Part shown: piece after piece, positions 42,575-51,874 of the stretch
How positions within the stretch are numbered: the first letter of the stretch is position 1
Layout: every line of letters starts with the position of its first letter
Source of the DNA: Anaerotignum sp. MB30-C6
GTDB lineage: Bacteria; Bacillota; Clostridia; Lachnospirales; Anaerotignaceae
Assembly (NCBI RefSeq): GCF_030908465.1
Contig: NZ_CP133078.1
Span: 62,001-126,000, forward strand
Direction: 5' to 3'
DNA: 64,000 bases
Program-made: the position numbers and the translations under genes
Notes under the pieces: generated by a model
Told to the model about the DNA's origin: nothing
Database searches by the model: none
What the model saw: only the letters and a program-made list of their open reading frames with translations

Positions 42575-45514
42575 ATGAAGAAGTTTATTTCTTTCGTTAT
42601 GGCTGGCGCTATGGTAGCTTCCCTCGTACCTGCAACTGCATTTGCAAAGGGCGAAGTTTCCGCAACAGCTAAAGTCGTTGATGCTTTGGAAGAAGGCAAA
42701 GGTTTTGACGGCGAAATCAAGGGTACAGACGTGCCTGAACTTCAGTTGAAGATTACATCAACTGATTACCAGATTTCTAATTCCAGTGCAGTTCCAGAAA
42801 TGGATGTAACTGTAACTTTGGAGAATGCAGATTTTGGTGAAACATTTGATGATACCAAACACATTGGTGTTCGTTTGGATGATCCTGATAGCAGCACATC
42901 CGTAGCTAAGGCAGAAGCAGCTTTGGCAGCAGCAGAAGCTACAAGAGATTCTGCAGAAGCAGCATATGAAAAAGCAATTAAAGATGCTGACGTTTCCACA
43001 GATCAAGCAGTTATTGATGCAACAACTGCAGTAACAGATGCAACAGATGCAGTAACAGATGCAACGACTGCAGTAACAGATTTGACAACTGAAAAAAACA
43101 CTGCAGAAACAGCTAAAAATGATGCACAGGCATTAGAAGAAGCAGCACATGAAGCTTATCTTACAGCAGTAGAAACTAATGCGGCTGATGTTGATGCTAA
43201 AAGAGATGCTTGGAAAGCAGCACAGACAACTACAGCTGATAAGCAGGCTGTTTTAGATGCAAAGGTTGCAGCTTTGGCAGCAGCAGAAGCTACTTTGGCT
43301 ACAGCAAAAACTACTTTAACTGAAAAAGAAGACGCTTTAAAAGCTGCGGAGACAGCAGCAGCAGGTGATGTTTTGGCTGTAAAAACTGCATTAGCAGAAT
43401 TAAACAAAGCAAAAGCGGCAGTTACAGAAGCAGAAAAAACCCTTGCTGAAGTTAGAGCAGGTGAAGGTACTGTTTTAATCGAAAACTTCAAAAAGACAGA
43501 CGATGATCAGATTGAATTCACAATCATTGGAAAATTACACAAAGATGATATCGTTTATGTTGACTTAGTATCCAAAATGGATAGCAGAAGTGAAGGAAAA
43601 AAAGCAACTGTATCCGTTGACTCAAAAATGGTAAAAGCTGACGATTTGGTTTACGCTACTATTCTTGGTAAAGGCTTGAAAGCTTCTATTAAAAAGACAG
43701 TAGATGTAGCAGAAGAAGAAGTGGTAAAATTGTACAGCAACGGCGTAAAAATTGAATCCGTAGTTGGCGATTTTGTTAACGGTCAGAAATTTGAATTGAA
43801 ACTCTCTAAAGGTTTTGAATTCACCAAAGCAATCGACAAAGCAGGCGTTTACGATTTTGGTCCTATTGATGACAATAAAGTAGAATTTACTTATGAAGGT
43901 GCTGCTGATGATGAATTTACAATCGAAGGCGATCACATCGAAATTGAAGCAACAACTGCTAAATCTGGCGCTGTTGCAACATTGACAGTAAAGGCTATTG
44001 CAACAAAGGGTAATAGTGCTACTATTTCTGATTCTGTATCTGTAGAAGTAGCTAAAGTTGTTGATTACAAAGTATCTCTTACAGTTGATGAAGACGAAGA
44101 TTTACCTGTAATCTACAGTGGTGTTAACGATGATAACAAGGGTATCACAGATGATTCCGATCACTTGTCCTTGGAAGTAACAGCGAAAGAATCTTTCCCT
44201 GGTGCATGGTCCATGAGACAGGGCTTTAACCTCAACTTGCCTGAAGGCGTTTATGTAACAGCTGTTGAAGGCGTTGATGCAGCAAACTTTTTCCAGAATG
44301 GTGTAGACTTGGATAAAGATGGAAAAGACAGCAATAATCAAAAATATACTAGTACTGATGCATGGGAAGATGCATTTGTTGCTGCATACAAAGAAGGCGA
44401 CCACAAAAACTTTGAGTTCAAGAAGAGAGTATTTGATGACGTTAATACTAACGTAACAGATAACAAAGCTGCAGAAGTAACATTCCAGTTGAAATTGGTT
44501 GCTGACCCTACTTTCGAAGGCGAAGTTAAGTTGACATTAGAAGGTGGCTTGGTTGACAAGCAGGAAGTAACAATCGCTAAGTTTGTAAAACCTTACACAG
44601 TTAAGGCAGAACAAAACGACTTGATTATCGACTACAGAAACACAGAAATCAAAACACCTATCGTTATCACAGAAGCTGAAGAAGGCCTCTGGGAAAAAGG
44701 TGCAGAATTCAGTTTCAGCTTCGACAAAGAAGGTGTAATGGAATTCGAAGATGACGCAACATTCGAAATCGACAAAGATTCTGAGCTTGATGTAAAAGAT
44801 GATACCAAAAAAGATTCAGGTACATTGAAGTTCACAGTGAAAGAAGAATCTGACTCCGCTGCAACAGTAACAATCAAAGATATGAAACTGTTCATGAACA
44901 GAAATATCCCTGCAGGTGCATATGACTTAGAAATCAGAACAACTATGGCAGATGCTTATGACAAGCAGAGATTGTTCGCAGCTGACGAAGCTACTGTAGA
45001 CTTCGACAAGCGTGATAAAGACAAAGAATCCTTCGTAGATGACGTTTGCGATTACAGCGACGTTGTAAAAGAAGCATTCGTTAACGTAGTAACATCCGGT
45101 AGAGATCAGGATAACCTCTTCACAACAAAGGTAGTAGTACCTGTTGGCGAAGCTTACTTGATCGCTGGTGAAAACAAGGTTGAATTGGACGTAGCAGCTT
45201 ACATCAGTGACGCTGGTTACACAATGCTTCCTGTAAGAGCAATCTCCAAGGCTCTTGGCGTAAACACAAACAACGTATTGTGGAACGCAGAATCCAGAAC
45301 TGTAACAATTATGTATGGTCAGAGAATCATCACAATGACAGTTGGCCAGAAAGTAATCTATGTTAACGGTTCCGCTATCCCTTCCTCCGCAGCTCCTGAA
45401 ATCAAAGGCGAAAGAACATTCTTACCTTTGAGAGATTTAGGTACAGCATTGGGCGTAACAGACGTTAAATGGGATGCAGCTACAAAGACAGCTACATTGA
45501 ACGGTGGCAAATAA
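42575..45514 (+). CDS. Secreted S-layer-like protein with stalk domain and coiled-coil insert (copy 2)
   Basis: 979 residues. Signal peptide MKKFISFVMAGAMVASLVPA with cleavage after AFA. The body and C-terminal stalk domain match copy 1 closely (DDSDHLSLEVTAKESFPGAW; YTMLPVRAISKALGVNTNNV; RTFLPLRDLGTALGVTDVKW). Residues about 108-297 are an Ala/Thr/Glu-rich, helix-forming block, probably a coiled coil, replacing about 20 residues of copy 1 (the AADADAFKALVNAPAAITVA stretch). Probably a surface-layer or surface-adhesion protein. Same leader and terminator type as copy 1, so likely high expression. Confidence 0.8.
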   Translation: MKKFISFVMAGAMVASLVPATAFAKGEVSATAKVVDALEEGKGFDGEIKGTDVPELQLKITSTDYQISNSSAVPEMDVTVTLENADFGETFDDTKHIGVRLDDPDSSTSVAKAEAALAAAEATRDSAEAAYEKAIKDADVSTDQAVIDATTAVTDATDAVTDATTAVTDLTTEKNTAETAKNDAQALEEAAHEAYLTAVETNAADVDAKRDAWKAAQTTTADKQAVLDAKVAALAAAEATLATAKTTLTEKEDALKAAETAAAGDVLAVKTALAELNKAKAAVTEAEKTLAEVRAGEGTVLIENFKKTDDDQIEFTIIGKLHKDDIVYVDLVSKMDSRSEGKKATVSVDSKMVKADDLVYATILGKGLKASIKKTVDVAEEEVVKLYSNGVKIESVVGDFVNGQKFELKLSKGFEFTKAIDKAGVYDFGPIDDNKVEFTYEGAADDEFTIEGDHIEIEATTAKSGAVATLTVKAIATKGNSATISDSVSVEVAKVVDYKVSLTVDEDEDLPVIYSGVNDDNKGITDDSDHLSLEVTAKESFPGAWSMRQGFNLNLPEGVYVTAVEGVDAANFFQNGVDLDKDGKDSNNQKYTSTDAWEDAFVAAYKEGDHKNFEFKKRVFDDVNTNVTDNKAAEVTFQLKLVADPTFEGEVKLTLEGGLVDKQEVTIAKFVKPYTVKAEQNDLIIDYRNTEIKTPIVITEAEEGLWEKGAEFSFSFDKEGVMEFEDDATFEIDKDSELDVKDDTKKDSGTLKFTVKEESDSAATVTIKDMKLFMNRNIPAGAYDLEIRTTMADAYDKQRLFAADEATVDFDKRDKDKESFVDDVCDYSDVVKEAFVNVVTSGRDQDNLFTTKVVVPVGEAYLIAGENKVELDVAAYISDAGYTMLPVRAISKALGVNTNNVLWNAESRTVTIMYGQRIITMTVGQKVIYVNGSAIPSSAAPEIKGERTFLPLRDLGTALGVTDVKWDAATKTATLNGGK
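42896..43465 (+). repeat. Ala-rich coiled-coil insertion with internal repeats
   Basis: Encodes residues 108-297 of copy 2. A 26-base exact repeat occurs at 42917-42942 and 43267-43292 (encoding AALAAAEAT), and DAT-TAVT units repeat at 43018-43080. Absent from copy 1. Confidence 0.8.
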
Positions 45515-45543
45515 TTTTTGCTTAACTTCTAAGTAGTTTATAG

Positions 45544-45569
45544 GGAACCCCTTCGGGGGTTCCTTTTTT
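45544..45569 (+). terminator. Terminator of envelope protein copy 2
   Basis: GGAACCCC TTCG GGGGTTCC then T6; the same stem as the copy 1 terminator. Confidence 0.96.
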
Positions 45570-45654
45570 GTATTAAAATAACCAGAGATATTAATAAAAA
45601 CCACATAAGAATTGATTAAGAAATCCTTAATTCACTGGAAATCTGACAAAATTA

Positions 45655-45663
45655 TGGTATAAT
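45655..45663 (+). promoter_or_regulatory. Extended -10 promoter of the TolC-like gene
   Basis: TGG-TATAAT, an extended -10 without a clear -35, 44 bases ahead of the gene. Confidence 0.55.
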
Positions 45664-45706
45664 TGGTTTTATTATAAAAACAAAGTAACTCTGAGGAGGA
45701 AATACC

Positions 45707-46918
45707 ATGAAAAAATTACTTGAAAGCACCAAAGGTGCGGTAGCCTTAGCACTGACAGTGACTCTCTTTGGCACAACCGCTTTCGGCGTAGAACCGCCCT
45801 CCACAACAGAGGCAGTTGAAACCCAAGCAACAGAACAAACAACTCCTGTCTTAACTTATGAAGAAGCCTTAGAAAAAGCGAAAAAGCATAGTATAGATTT
45901 AATTGATTTACAAAAAACAAACGAGTTTTTAGAAGAGTCTAAGGAAGATTTATGGGATGCCACTGGCTCTTTCACACTCCCGACCTATGACTATCAAAAA
46001 TGGGTAAATGATGCAGTTCATGGCTATACGTCTGCTATTTATGATACAGATAGTGGTATGAAAAAAAATAAGTACGCAACACAGGTTACAAACTTGATGT
46101 TGGAAGCCACATTAAAAAGCACATTTGCTTCCATTGTGGAAAACGAAGCGAACTTAGAACTACTGAAAAAAGCAGGAGGCATTGAAAAGACTTTGTATGA
46201 GCAGGGTCAAACAAAACACCGTTTAGGCATGATTAGCACATATAAGCTGGATCAGCTGAAGGCGGAATATGAAAAAAGCAAGAAGAAAATTTATCAGCTT
46301 GAAAAATCCTTGGAACAAATGTACATTAGTTTAAATGATACAATCGGGGAACCTGTTGATAAAGAGTATATAGTGGAATATGATGTAGAATTTGAGCCTT
46401 ATGTTTTACAAGGAACCTTGGAAAGCTACATTAATGCCCAGATAAATAAGGATTATTCTATTTTGCTAAAGGAACAAGCGGTTCAGGATGCAAAATTTGG
46501 CACGAATTATTTAGCGGAATCAACTACGAATGCTACAAATAAACTCAACAAGAATTCATATGAATCTGCAAAGAGAGCCTTAAAGGCCGCGAAAGAAGAA
46601 AAGGAAGTTGCCATCCGTAATGCATATGTACAGTTAGAGCAATCAGAGGCAGCTTATGAACAGGCTGAAGCAGACTTAGTTCAGGCTCAGGCGGATTTAA
46701 AAACAACTGAAGTGAATTTCCAAGCCGGTAATATTACAAAGCTTACCTTGGAACAGGCCCAGTTAGGCGTAACAAAAGCAGAAAATGCATTGGATGACTT
46801 GGCACGTGCTTATGATATGCAAGTATTTGCCTTTAAAAATTCCAGCTTAATTGTCGGTGGCGGCAGTGGAGGAAGTGCAAGCAGTGCGGCAGGTTCCCAA
46901 GAAAAAAGCCAAAAGTAA
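45707..46918 (+). CDS. TolC-like coiled-coil secreted protein
   Basis: 403 residues. Signal peptide (VALALTVTLFGTTAFG), then long alpha-helical hairpins in the outer-membrane efflux (OEP/TolC) style: LTYEEALEKAKKHSIDL at the start, YEQGQTKHRLGMISTYKLDQLK and NFQAGNITKLTLEQAQLG as the two related repeats. A Gly/Ser-rich tail follows. In an organism that looks single-membraned, such a protein cannot be a normal outer-membrane channel and may act in the wall or as a surface scaffold (inference). GAGGAGG precedes the ATG. Confidence 0.8.
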   Translation: MKKLLESTKGAVALALTVTLFGTTAFGVEPPSTTEAVETQATEQTTPVLTYEEALEKAKKHSIDLIDLQKTNEFLEESKEDLWDATGSFTLPTYDYQKWVNDAVHGYTSAIYDTDSGMKKNKYATQVTNLMLEATLKSTFASIVENEANLELLKKAGGIEKTLYEQGQTKHRLGMISTYKLDQLKAEYEKSKKKIYQLEKSLEQMYISLNDTIGEPVDKEYIVEYDVEFEPYVLQGTLESYINAQINKDYSILLKEQAVQDAKFGTNYLAESTTNATNKLNKNSYESAKRALKAAKEEKEVAIRNAYVQLEQSEAAYEQAEADLVQAQADLKTTEVNFQAGNITKLTLEQAQLGVTKAENALDDLARAYDMQVFAFKNSSLIVGGGSGGSASSAAGSQEKSQK

Positions 46919-46924
46919 AAAAAG

Positions 46925-46953
46925 AAACGTCCATATAGACATGGGCGTTTTTT
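46925..46953 (+). terminator. Terminator of the TolC-like gene
   Basis: AACGTCCAT and ATGGGCGTT arms (one G-U), 6-base loop, T6. Confidence 0.85.
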
Positions 46954-47062
46954 ATTTGCAAAAAATCCATCTAAAAACACTTGGGAAAGAAAGTCTTACC
47001 ATGGCTAGGTATAGTTTTTGCATTCTATGGAAAAATAAGCAAAAATGGAAGGCGGTGGATAT

Positions 47063-48535
47063 ATGCAGATTTCGAAAGATCTGTCACAAAATATAGTTGC
47101 CATTAAAGAATCATTTCGTGATTGTGGCGACATCGTTATGCGTGAGTTTGTTGTTGGCAGCGGTAAATCAAGGCTTCTTATGATTTATGCAGACAATATC
47201 GTTGATGGGAATGCAATTCAAGAGTTTATTATGACCAACTTAATGGGGAGATATAAGGAGCGTAATGAAAGTGGTCTCTTGGATGTATTAATGGAAGATA
47301 TCATCGCTATTAGGGAAATAAGCAAAATAACAGACCTTCAGCAAATATATGATGCCGTTTTACTAGGAGATACGGTGTTATTAATGGATGGCAATGCCTT
47401 CGCATTGCAGGCTTCCACAAAGGGGTTTCCTTCAAGGGGTGTAAGTCAAGCACAAACGGAGGTTGTAGTCCAAGGACCAAAGGATGCTTTTTTAGAGGTT
47501 ATGGCTATCAATATTGTTTTGATACGCCGCCGCATTCGAGATACAAAGCTAAAATTAAAAAGAAAGAAAGTAGGCACAAGGAGTAAAACAGACGTGGCGC
47601 TGATGTATATGGAAGATTTGGTGAGACCAAAAACATTGGCGAAAATTGAGAAGCAACTAGACACCATGAATTTGGATGGTGTTTTGGATAGTGGTTATAT
47701 TGAACAGCTATTGGAAAAACGCTGGTTATCTCCTTTCCCCCAGTTACAGATGACAGAAAGACCAGATAAGGCATCCTCGGCCCTTTTGGAGGGCAGGGTT
47801 GTACTGGTGATTGATAACACCCCATGTGTTGTAATGCTTCCTGTGACGCTAAATGTGTTCTTTCAAGCAGCAGAGGATTATTACGACCGCTGGGAGATTA
47901 TGACCTTTATCCGTGCCATACGTTATGTGGCCGCATTTGTTGCAATAGCCTTACCCGGGCTGTATATAGCCTTATCCGTTTATCATCCTGAGTTAATCCC
48001 AACGGCCTTGGCCTTAAAAATAGCAACTACGAGGCAGAATATCCCCTTTTCTGTAGTGGGTGAAGTCATCATAATGGAGTTGGCATTTGAGCTGCTTCGA
48101 GAAGCGGGGATACGGCTGCCATCTCCTGTAAGTTCCACCATCGGTATCGTTGGTGGTATCATCATCGGTTCTGCAGCAGTAGAGGCGGGGATTGTAAGTC
48201 CTTCTGTTGTAATTGTTTCAGCCCTAACAGGGATTTGTACCTTCGTAATTCCCAATATCTCTTTGGTTTCCGGGTTAAGGCTGAGCAAATATATATCTAT
48301 TTTTTTCTCCGCAATATTTGGGCTGTTTGGCCTTTGGGTATCCCTATTGTTGATTCTTGCCCACTTGTGTAGCCTGACTTCCTATGGAATTCCCTTTATG
48401 TACCCATTCTGTTCTGCCTCTGTAAATGATGATGTGGACTGGGAGGACACCATATTTCGACTGCCTTTGCGTAAAATGAAACGACGTCCTATCTTTACAA
48501 AGCCTTCGGCCAGGGGACGAAAAGGAGGAGAGTAA
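47063..48535 (+). CDS. gerA: Spore germination receptor subunit A
   Basis: 490 residues of the GerAA/GerKA family, a component of nutrient germinant receptors in the spore inner membrane. Soluble N-terminal domain, the conserved RPKTLAKIEKQL region, and a membrane domain (FIRAIRYVAAFVAIALPGLY; LPSPVSSTIGIVGGIIIG). ATG 47063 follows a weak GGCGGTGG site; an alternative ATG at 47045 has none. First of three ger genes with overlapping or 2-base junctions; forespore expression is expected but no sigma-G site was identified. Confidence 0.93.
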   Translation: MQISKDLSQNIVAIKESFRDCGDIVMREFVVGSGKSRLLMIYADNIVDGNAIQEFIMTNLMGRYKERNESGLLDVLMEDIIAIREISKITDLQQIYDAVLLGDTVLLMDGNAFALQASTKGFPSRGVSQAQTEVVVQGPKDAFLEVMAINIVLIRRRIRDTKLKLKRKKVGTRSKTDVALMYMEDLVRPKTLAKIEKQLDTMNLDGVLDSGYIEQLLEKRWLSPFPQLQMTERPDKASSALLEGRVVLVIDNTPCVVMLPVTLNVFFQAAEDYYDRWEIMTFIRAIRYVAAFVAIALPGLYIALSVYHPELIPTALALKIATTRQNIPFSVVGEVIIMELAFELLREAGIRLPSPVSSTIGIVGGIIIGSAAVEAGIVSPSVVIVSALTGICTFVIPNISLVSGLRLSKYISIFFSAIFGLFGLWVSLLLILAHLCSLTSYGIPFMYPFCSASVNDDVDWEDTIFRLPLRKMKRRPIFTKPSARGRKGGE

Positions 48536-48537
48536 TT

Positions 48538-49641
48538 ATGTTTGCAGAAAATCAAAAAATTTCTGTACGACAGCTAGAATCCATGCTTCTGCTGTATTTT
48601 TTTAGTACGGCAGTTTTATTTTTGCCCAGTGAGGTAGCCGTTATCGCTGGAAATAGCTGTTGGATTGTTACGATAATTTGGGGTATTATTATTTCTCTTA
48701 CAGCAGTTTTTTTAGTATATTTGGGTAAAAAACATCCCACCTATACAGCGGTAGAGTGGTATGAAAATGCTTTTGGCCGAGCAATAGGTACGGTTTTTTC
48801 ATTTGGCTTAGGGGCTAAGTTGATTTTTGATGGTGCATTGGAGCTACGGTTGTTTTGCGATGTTATTTCCTCATCTATGTTACCCCGAACTCCGTTGTGG
48901 CTATTGGTAGTGCTTGTGCTCATTCTTTGCGGCTTGGCGGCGGGGCAAGGGTCAGAGTGTAGTGCACGGGCGGCGGAGATATTATTTTTTGTTGTTTTTG
49001 TGCCTTTGGTAGTTGTTTTAATATTTGTGGCAATTTCTACTGGGTATAGCCGTGTGTTACCAATCCAGATACCAAATGTAAAAAATATATGGGGAAGTGT
49101 CGGCTTTTTCGGCCCTCTTTTTCAGGGTCTAGTGATTCTGCTTTTTATCTTTCCTTATTTGGAAAAAAGGTCCCATTCTGGGCGACGTATCTGGGTTACT
49201 TGTATGGTAGCCACAGTGGCAATTGCCGTTTTGGTGTTTCTATCCTTGGCTGTATATGGAACTGAAGTGTTATCAACAAAATTGTTGCCTACGTTGCAAA
49301 TGATGGAAAGGGTTAGTTTTTCCGGCATTTTTTTAGGCAGACAAGATTTATTTCTTCTTTGGATTTGGATGGTTACCGTGTTTTTATATGTGTCAGGACT
49401 TTTATTTTTTGGAACTGATCTTTGTACCAGGATTTTTCGAAGCAAAGCACAAAAGAGAAATGGATGGCTATTTCTATTGATTCCACTACTCTTTATAGTG
49501 GCATTGTTGCCCCCAGACATGGCATCGGCTTACTGGTTAAGGGTAAGGGTTTCTCCTTGGCTAAATGGTGTCTTTTTACTAGTTTTGCCGTTTGTTGCTC
49601 TATGTTTCGATGCAATCAAAAGGAGGAGTAGATATGAGTAA
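48538..49641 (+). CDS. gerB: Spore germination receptor subunit B
   Basis: 367 residues, about ten membrane spans; GerAB/GerKB family, related to amino acid permeases, which forms the germinant-binding membrane subunit. Features include ISVRQLESMLLLYFFSTAVL and the HPTYTAVEWYENAFGRAIGT stretch. It begins 2 bases after the gerA stop, with AAAGGAGGAG as a strong binding site. Confidence 0.92.
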   Translation: MFAENQKISVRQLESMLLLYFFSTAVLFLPSEVAVIAGNSCWIVTIIWGIIISLTAVFLVYLGKKHPTYTAVEWYENAFGRAIGTVFSFGLGAKLIFDGALELRLFCDVISSSMLPRTPLWLLVVLVLILCGLAAGQGSECSARAAEILFFVVFVPLVVVLIFVAISTGYSRVLPIQIPNVKNIWGSVGFFGPLFQGLVILLFIFPYLEKRSHSGRRIWVTCMVATVAIAVLVFLSLAVYGTEVLSTKLLPTLQMMERVSFSGIFLGRQDLFLLWIWMVTVFLYVSGLLFFGTDLCTRIFRSKAQKRNGWLFLLIPLLFIVALLPPDMASAYWLRVRVSPWLNGVFLLVLPFVALCFDAIKRRSRYE

Positions 49642-50701
49642 TTGGAAATGGATAGTAGTAACAATACTACCCCTTTTTATTGCCACAGGGTGTTGGGACA
49701 AAAGGGATCCAGAGGATAGGGAATATATGATAACTATGGGCGTTGACAAAAAAGATGATGGGTATACTGTTGCTTTTGCCCCTGCAAAAACAGAGGAGAA
49801 GGAGCCGAAAAAAATGGTTTGTCAGGGAAGATCTTTAGCTGATGCCATTGCCTACAATGATAGCCGAAACTCTCGTAAAACGGAGTTAGGTCAATTGAAA
49901 ATGATTGTTTTTGGCAAAAGCATTCTTGAGGATAGAAAGCTGTTGCTGTCTTTGTTGGAGGAATTGGAACGAAGTCAGGAGATATCCAAAAAAGTGACTG
50001 TATTGGCAACGGCGTCATCGGCGGAGGCTTGTATTGATGCAATGATGGAAGAAGATGATGGTACTGGCCTTTTTCTATGGGAGTTTTACAAAAATACTGC
50101 CAAAGAAGTTGGTGTTACAAAAGGGTTGGACATGGATACCTTTTTTACGGAGCTTACAGAGCAAAGAGGGTCGGCTATTTTGCCAAGAATTGAGCCAGCA
50201 GACGGGGGGCTTTATTTGGGTGGCGGCGTTGGCTTGGTTGATTTAAGATTTTCCACATTTCTTAATGATAAAGAAGAACAAGGTTATTTATTTTTGCTAG
50301 GAGAGGCAGAGGGTGCCGTTTTGGAGGCAGAGGACGATGGAAAAAGGATTCCCTTAAGAGTGGTAAACAGCAAAGTGGATTATGATTTTGAAAAACAGCA
50401 GGATGGAACTACCCTTTGCCGCATTGAATTGAGTATTAATGGAGATTTGTTGGGAAGTGTAAAGAAGGAAGCTTTTTCAAAAGAAGGCACAAAAAAATTG
50501 GAAAATCTCTTTTCAGAAATCATAAAAACTGAAATAGAAAATACAATGAAAATAGCACAGGAACAAGATACAGCTGAACTCCTTGGCTTGGCAGTGCGGC
50601 TACGTCGGGCATATCCTGAATATTCTGGGGACTTTTGGAAAGACGTGACGATAGTTGTGGAACCAGAAATAAAAATTCGGGACACAGGAAGAATTCGATG
50701 A
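49634..50701 (+). CDS. gerC: Spore germination receptor lipoprotein, Ger(x)C family
   Basis: 355 residues. Signal peptide with lipobox ATGC followed by WDKRDPEDREYMITMGVDK, the family hallmark. The three-domain GerBC/GerAC fold is expected to lie on the outer face of the spore inner membrane. ATG 49634 overlaps the gerB end by 8 bases and follows AAAAGGAGGAG. Completes a full A-B-C receptor. Confidence 0.93.
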   Translation: MSNWKWIVVTILPLFIATGCWDKRDPEDREYMITMGVDKKDDGYTVAFAPAKTEEKEPKKMVCQGRSLADAIAYNDSRNSRKTELGQLKMIVFGKSILEDRKLLLSLLEELERSQEISKKVTVLATASSAEACIDAMMEEDDGTGLFLWEFYKNTAKEVGVTKGLDMDTFFTELTEQRGSAILPRIEPADGGLYLGGGVGLVDLRFSTFLNDKEEQGYLFLLGEAEGAVLEAEDDGKRIPLRVVNSKVDYDFEKQQDGTTLCRIELSINGDLLGSVKKEAFSKEGTKKLENLFSEIIKTEIENTMKIAQEQDTAELLGLAVRLRRAYPEYSGDFWKDVTIVVEPEIKIRDTGRIR

Positions 50702-50758
50702 TTAAATTAGTTAAAAAAAGGAAATCATCCCTTTAACGAAGAAAAAAAGGGTGAGATT

Positions 50759-51442
50759 ATGAGTAGATTAAACAGATTGCAGGAAATCATTAAGGACCTT
50801 TGGAGAAAAGAGAAATGGTATTGGTGCGCAGCGGTTGTTATCGGGGTTGCATTTAGTGCTGCTTTTGGAGCTCACTGGACCAAGGGATACTCTCAAATGA
50901 TTCAGGGTGGAATTTCTGCAAAGGTTGTACGTTTTCATGTTTTAGCCAACAGCGATACACAGGCGGATCAGGCGTTAAAACTAAAAGTACGGGATAGAGT
51001 GTTACAGGATTATGGGGAGATCTTATCTTCTTGCGAAAGCAAAGAGGAAACCTTGGCAGAGTTAGAGGCTGTAAAAGAAGAAATTTGTAAAACAGCGCAG
51101 AAAGAGGTTGTTGCTCAAGGTTATGACTATCCCGTAAGTGTATCTATTGTACGGGAGGATTTTCCTTTTAAACGTTATGATGATTTGATTTTTCCAGCGG
51201 GGGTTTACGATGCATTACGTATTGAGATAGGTGGGGCAGAAGGGCAAAATTGGTGGTGCGTTTTATATCCACAAATGTGCTATGTGGATGCTTCCTGGGG
51301 ATATTCCACTGAAGAGAGCCATGAAAGGCTAGAGAATACGTTAACGGAAGAGGAGTTTTTAGTTGTCTCATCTATGGGCCAGAACGATATTACGCCGAAA
51401 GTAAAATTTAAGGTGGTAGAGTGGTGGCAAGAGCGAGGATAA
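50759..51442 (+). CDS. spoIIR: Stage II sporulation protein R
   Basis: 227 residues. Secreted from the forespore to trigger SpoIIGA processing of pro-sigma-E in the mother cell. One N-terminal membrane/signal segment (WCAAVVIGVAFSAAFGA), then the conserved core KVVRFHVLANSDTQADQALK, LKVRDRVLQDYG and WWCVLYPQMCYVD. It lies 57 bases behind gerC. The next terminator is about 90 bases past its stop. Confidence 0.94.
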   Translation: MSRLNRLQEIIKDLWRKEKWYWCAAVVIGVAFSAAFGAHWTKGYSQMIQGGISAKVVRFHVLANSDTQADQALKLKVRDRVLQDYGEILSSCESKEETLAELEAVKEEICKTAQKEVVAQGYDYPVSVSIVREDFPFKRYDDLIFPAGVYDALRIEIGGAEGQNWWCVLYPQMCYVDASWGYSTEESHERLENTLTEEEFLVVSSMGQNDITPKVKFKVVEWWQERG

Positions 51443-51533
51443 GCGGTGAAAGTGAGGGGCGGGAAGAAACCTTATGGTTTTGTATGTGTGCCCGTATTTG
51501 AAGTGGCTTAATAAAATAAGGGTGTTACCATTG

Positions 51534-51577
51534 TGGCTTTCAATGATTACGAAGGGAATCATAGAAAGCCCTTTTTA
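51534..51577 (+). terminator. Terminator after spoIIR
   Basis: GGCTTTC-ATGATT and AATCAT-GAAAGCC arms with one bulge pair, 8-base loop, then T5. Confidence 0.9.
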
Positions 51578-51677
51578 TTTTAATGGAATTGGTGGTATTT
51601 ACTCTTCCCAAAGGTAGGTGGCAAGGAGGTTCGAAATAGGGAATGTTCTATTTTATAGAACTTTCCTTAACAATCTG

Positions 51678-51707
51678 TTGACTTTATATTGGAAAAAATT
51701 ATATAGT
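51678..51707 (+). promoter_or_regulatory. Promoter of the EAL protein gene
   Basis: TTGACT, 18-base spacer, TATAGT, 168 bases before the start codon. Confidence 0.6.
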
Positions 51708-51874
51708 ATTATTATAGAAACAATGAGAATTTTCAATAATGAGCCACGATAATTGATTTTTTGCCTTCATTAAATTTTAATTTACATAGAAATGTTTAGT
51801 TTGTGCTTGCTTTTCCCCTTTGGGGAATTATTTTTTCTAAAGGGTTTGGAAAATATATAATAAGAAGGAATAGT

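Noticed and set aside
42758-43491. Long minus-strand frames opposite the coiled-coil block
   Set aside because: They are mirror frames produced by the repetitive GCA/GCT-rich codons of the plus-strand gene.
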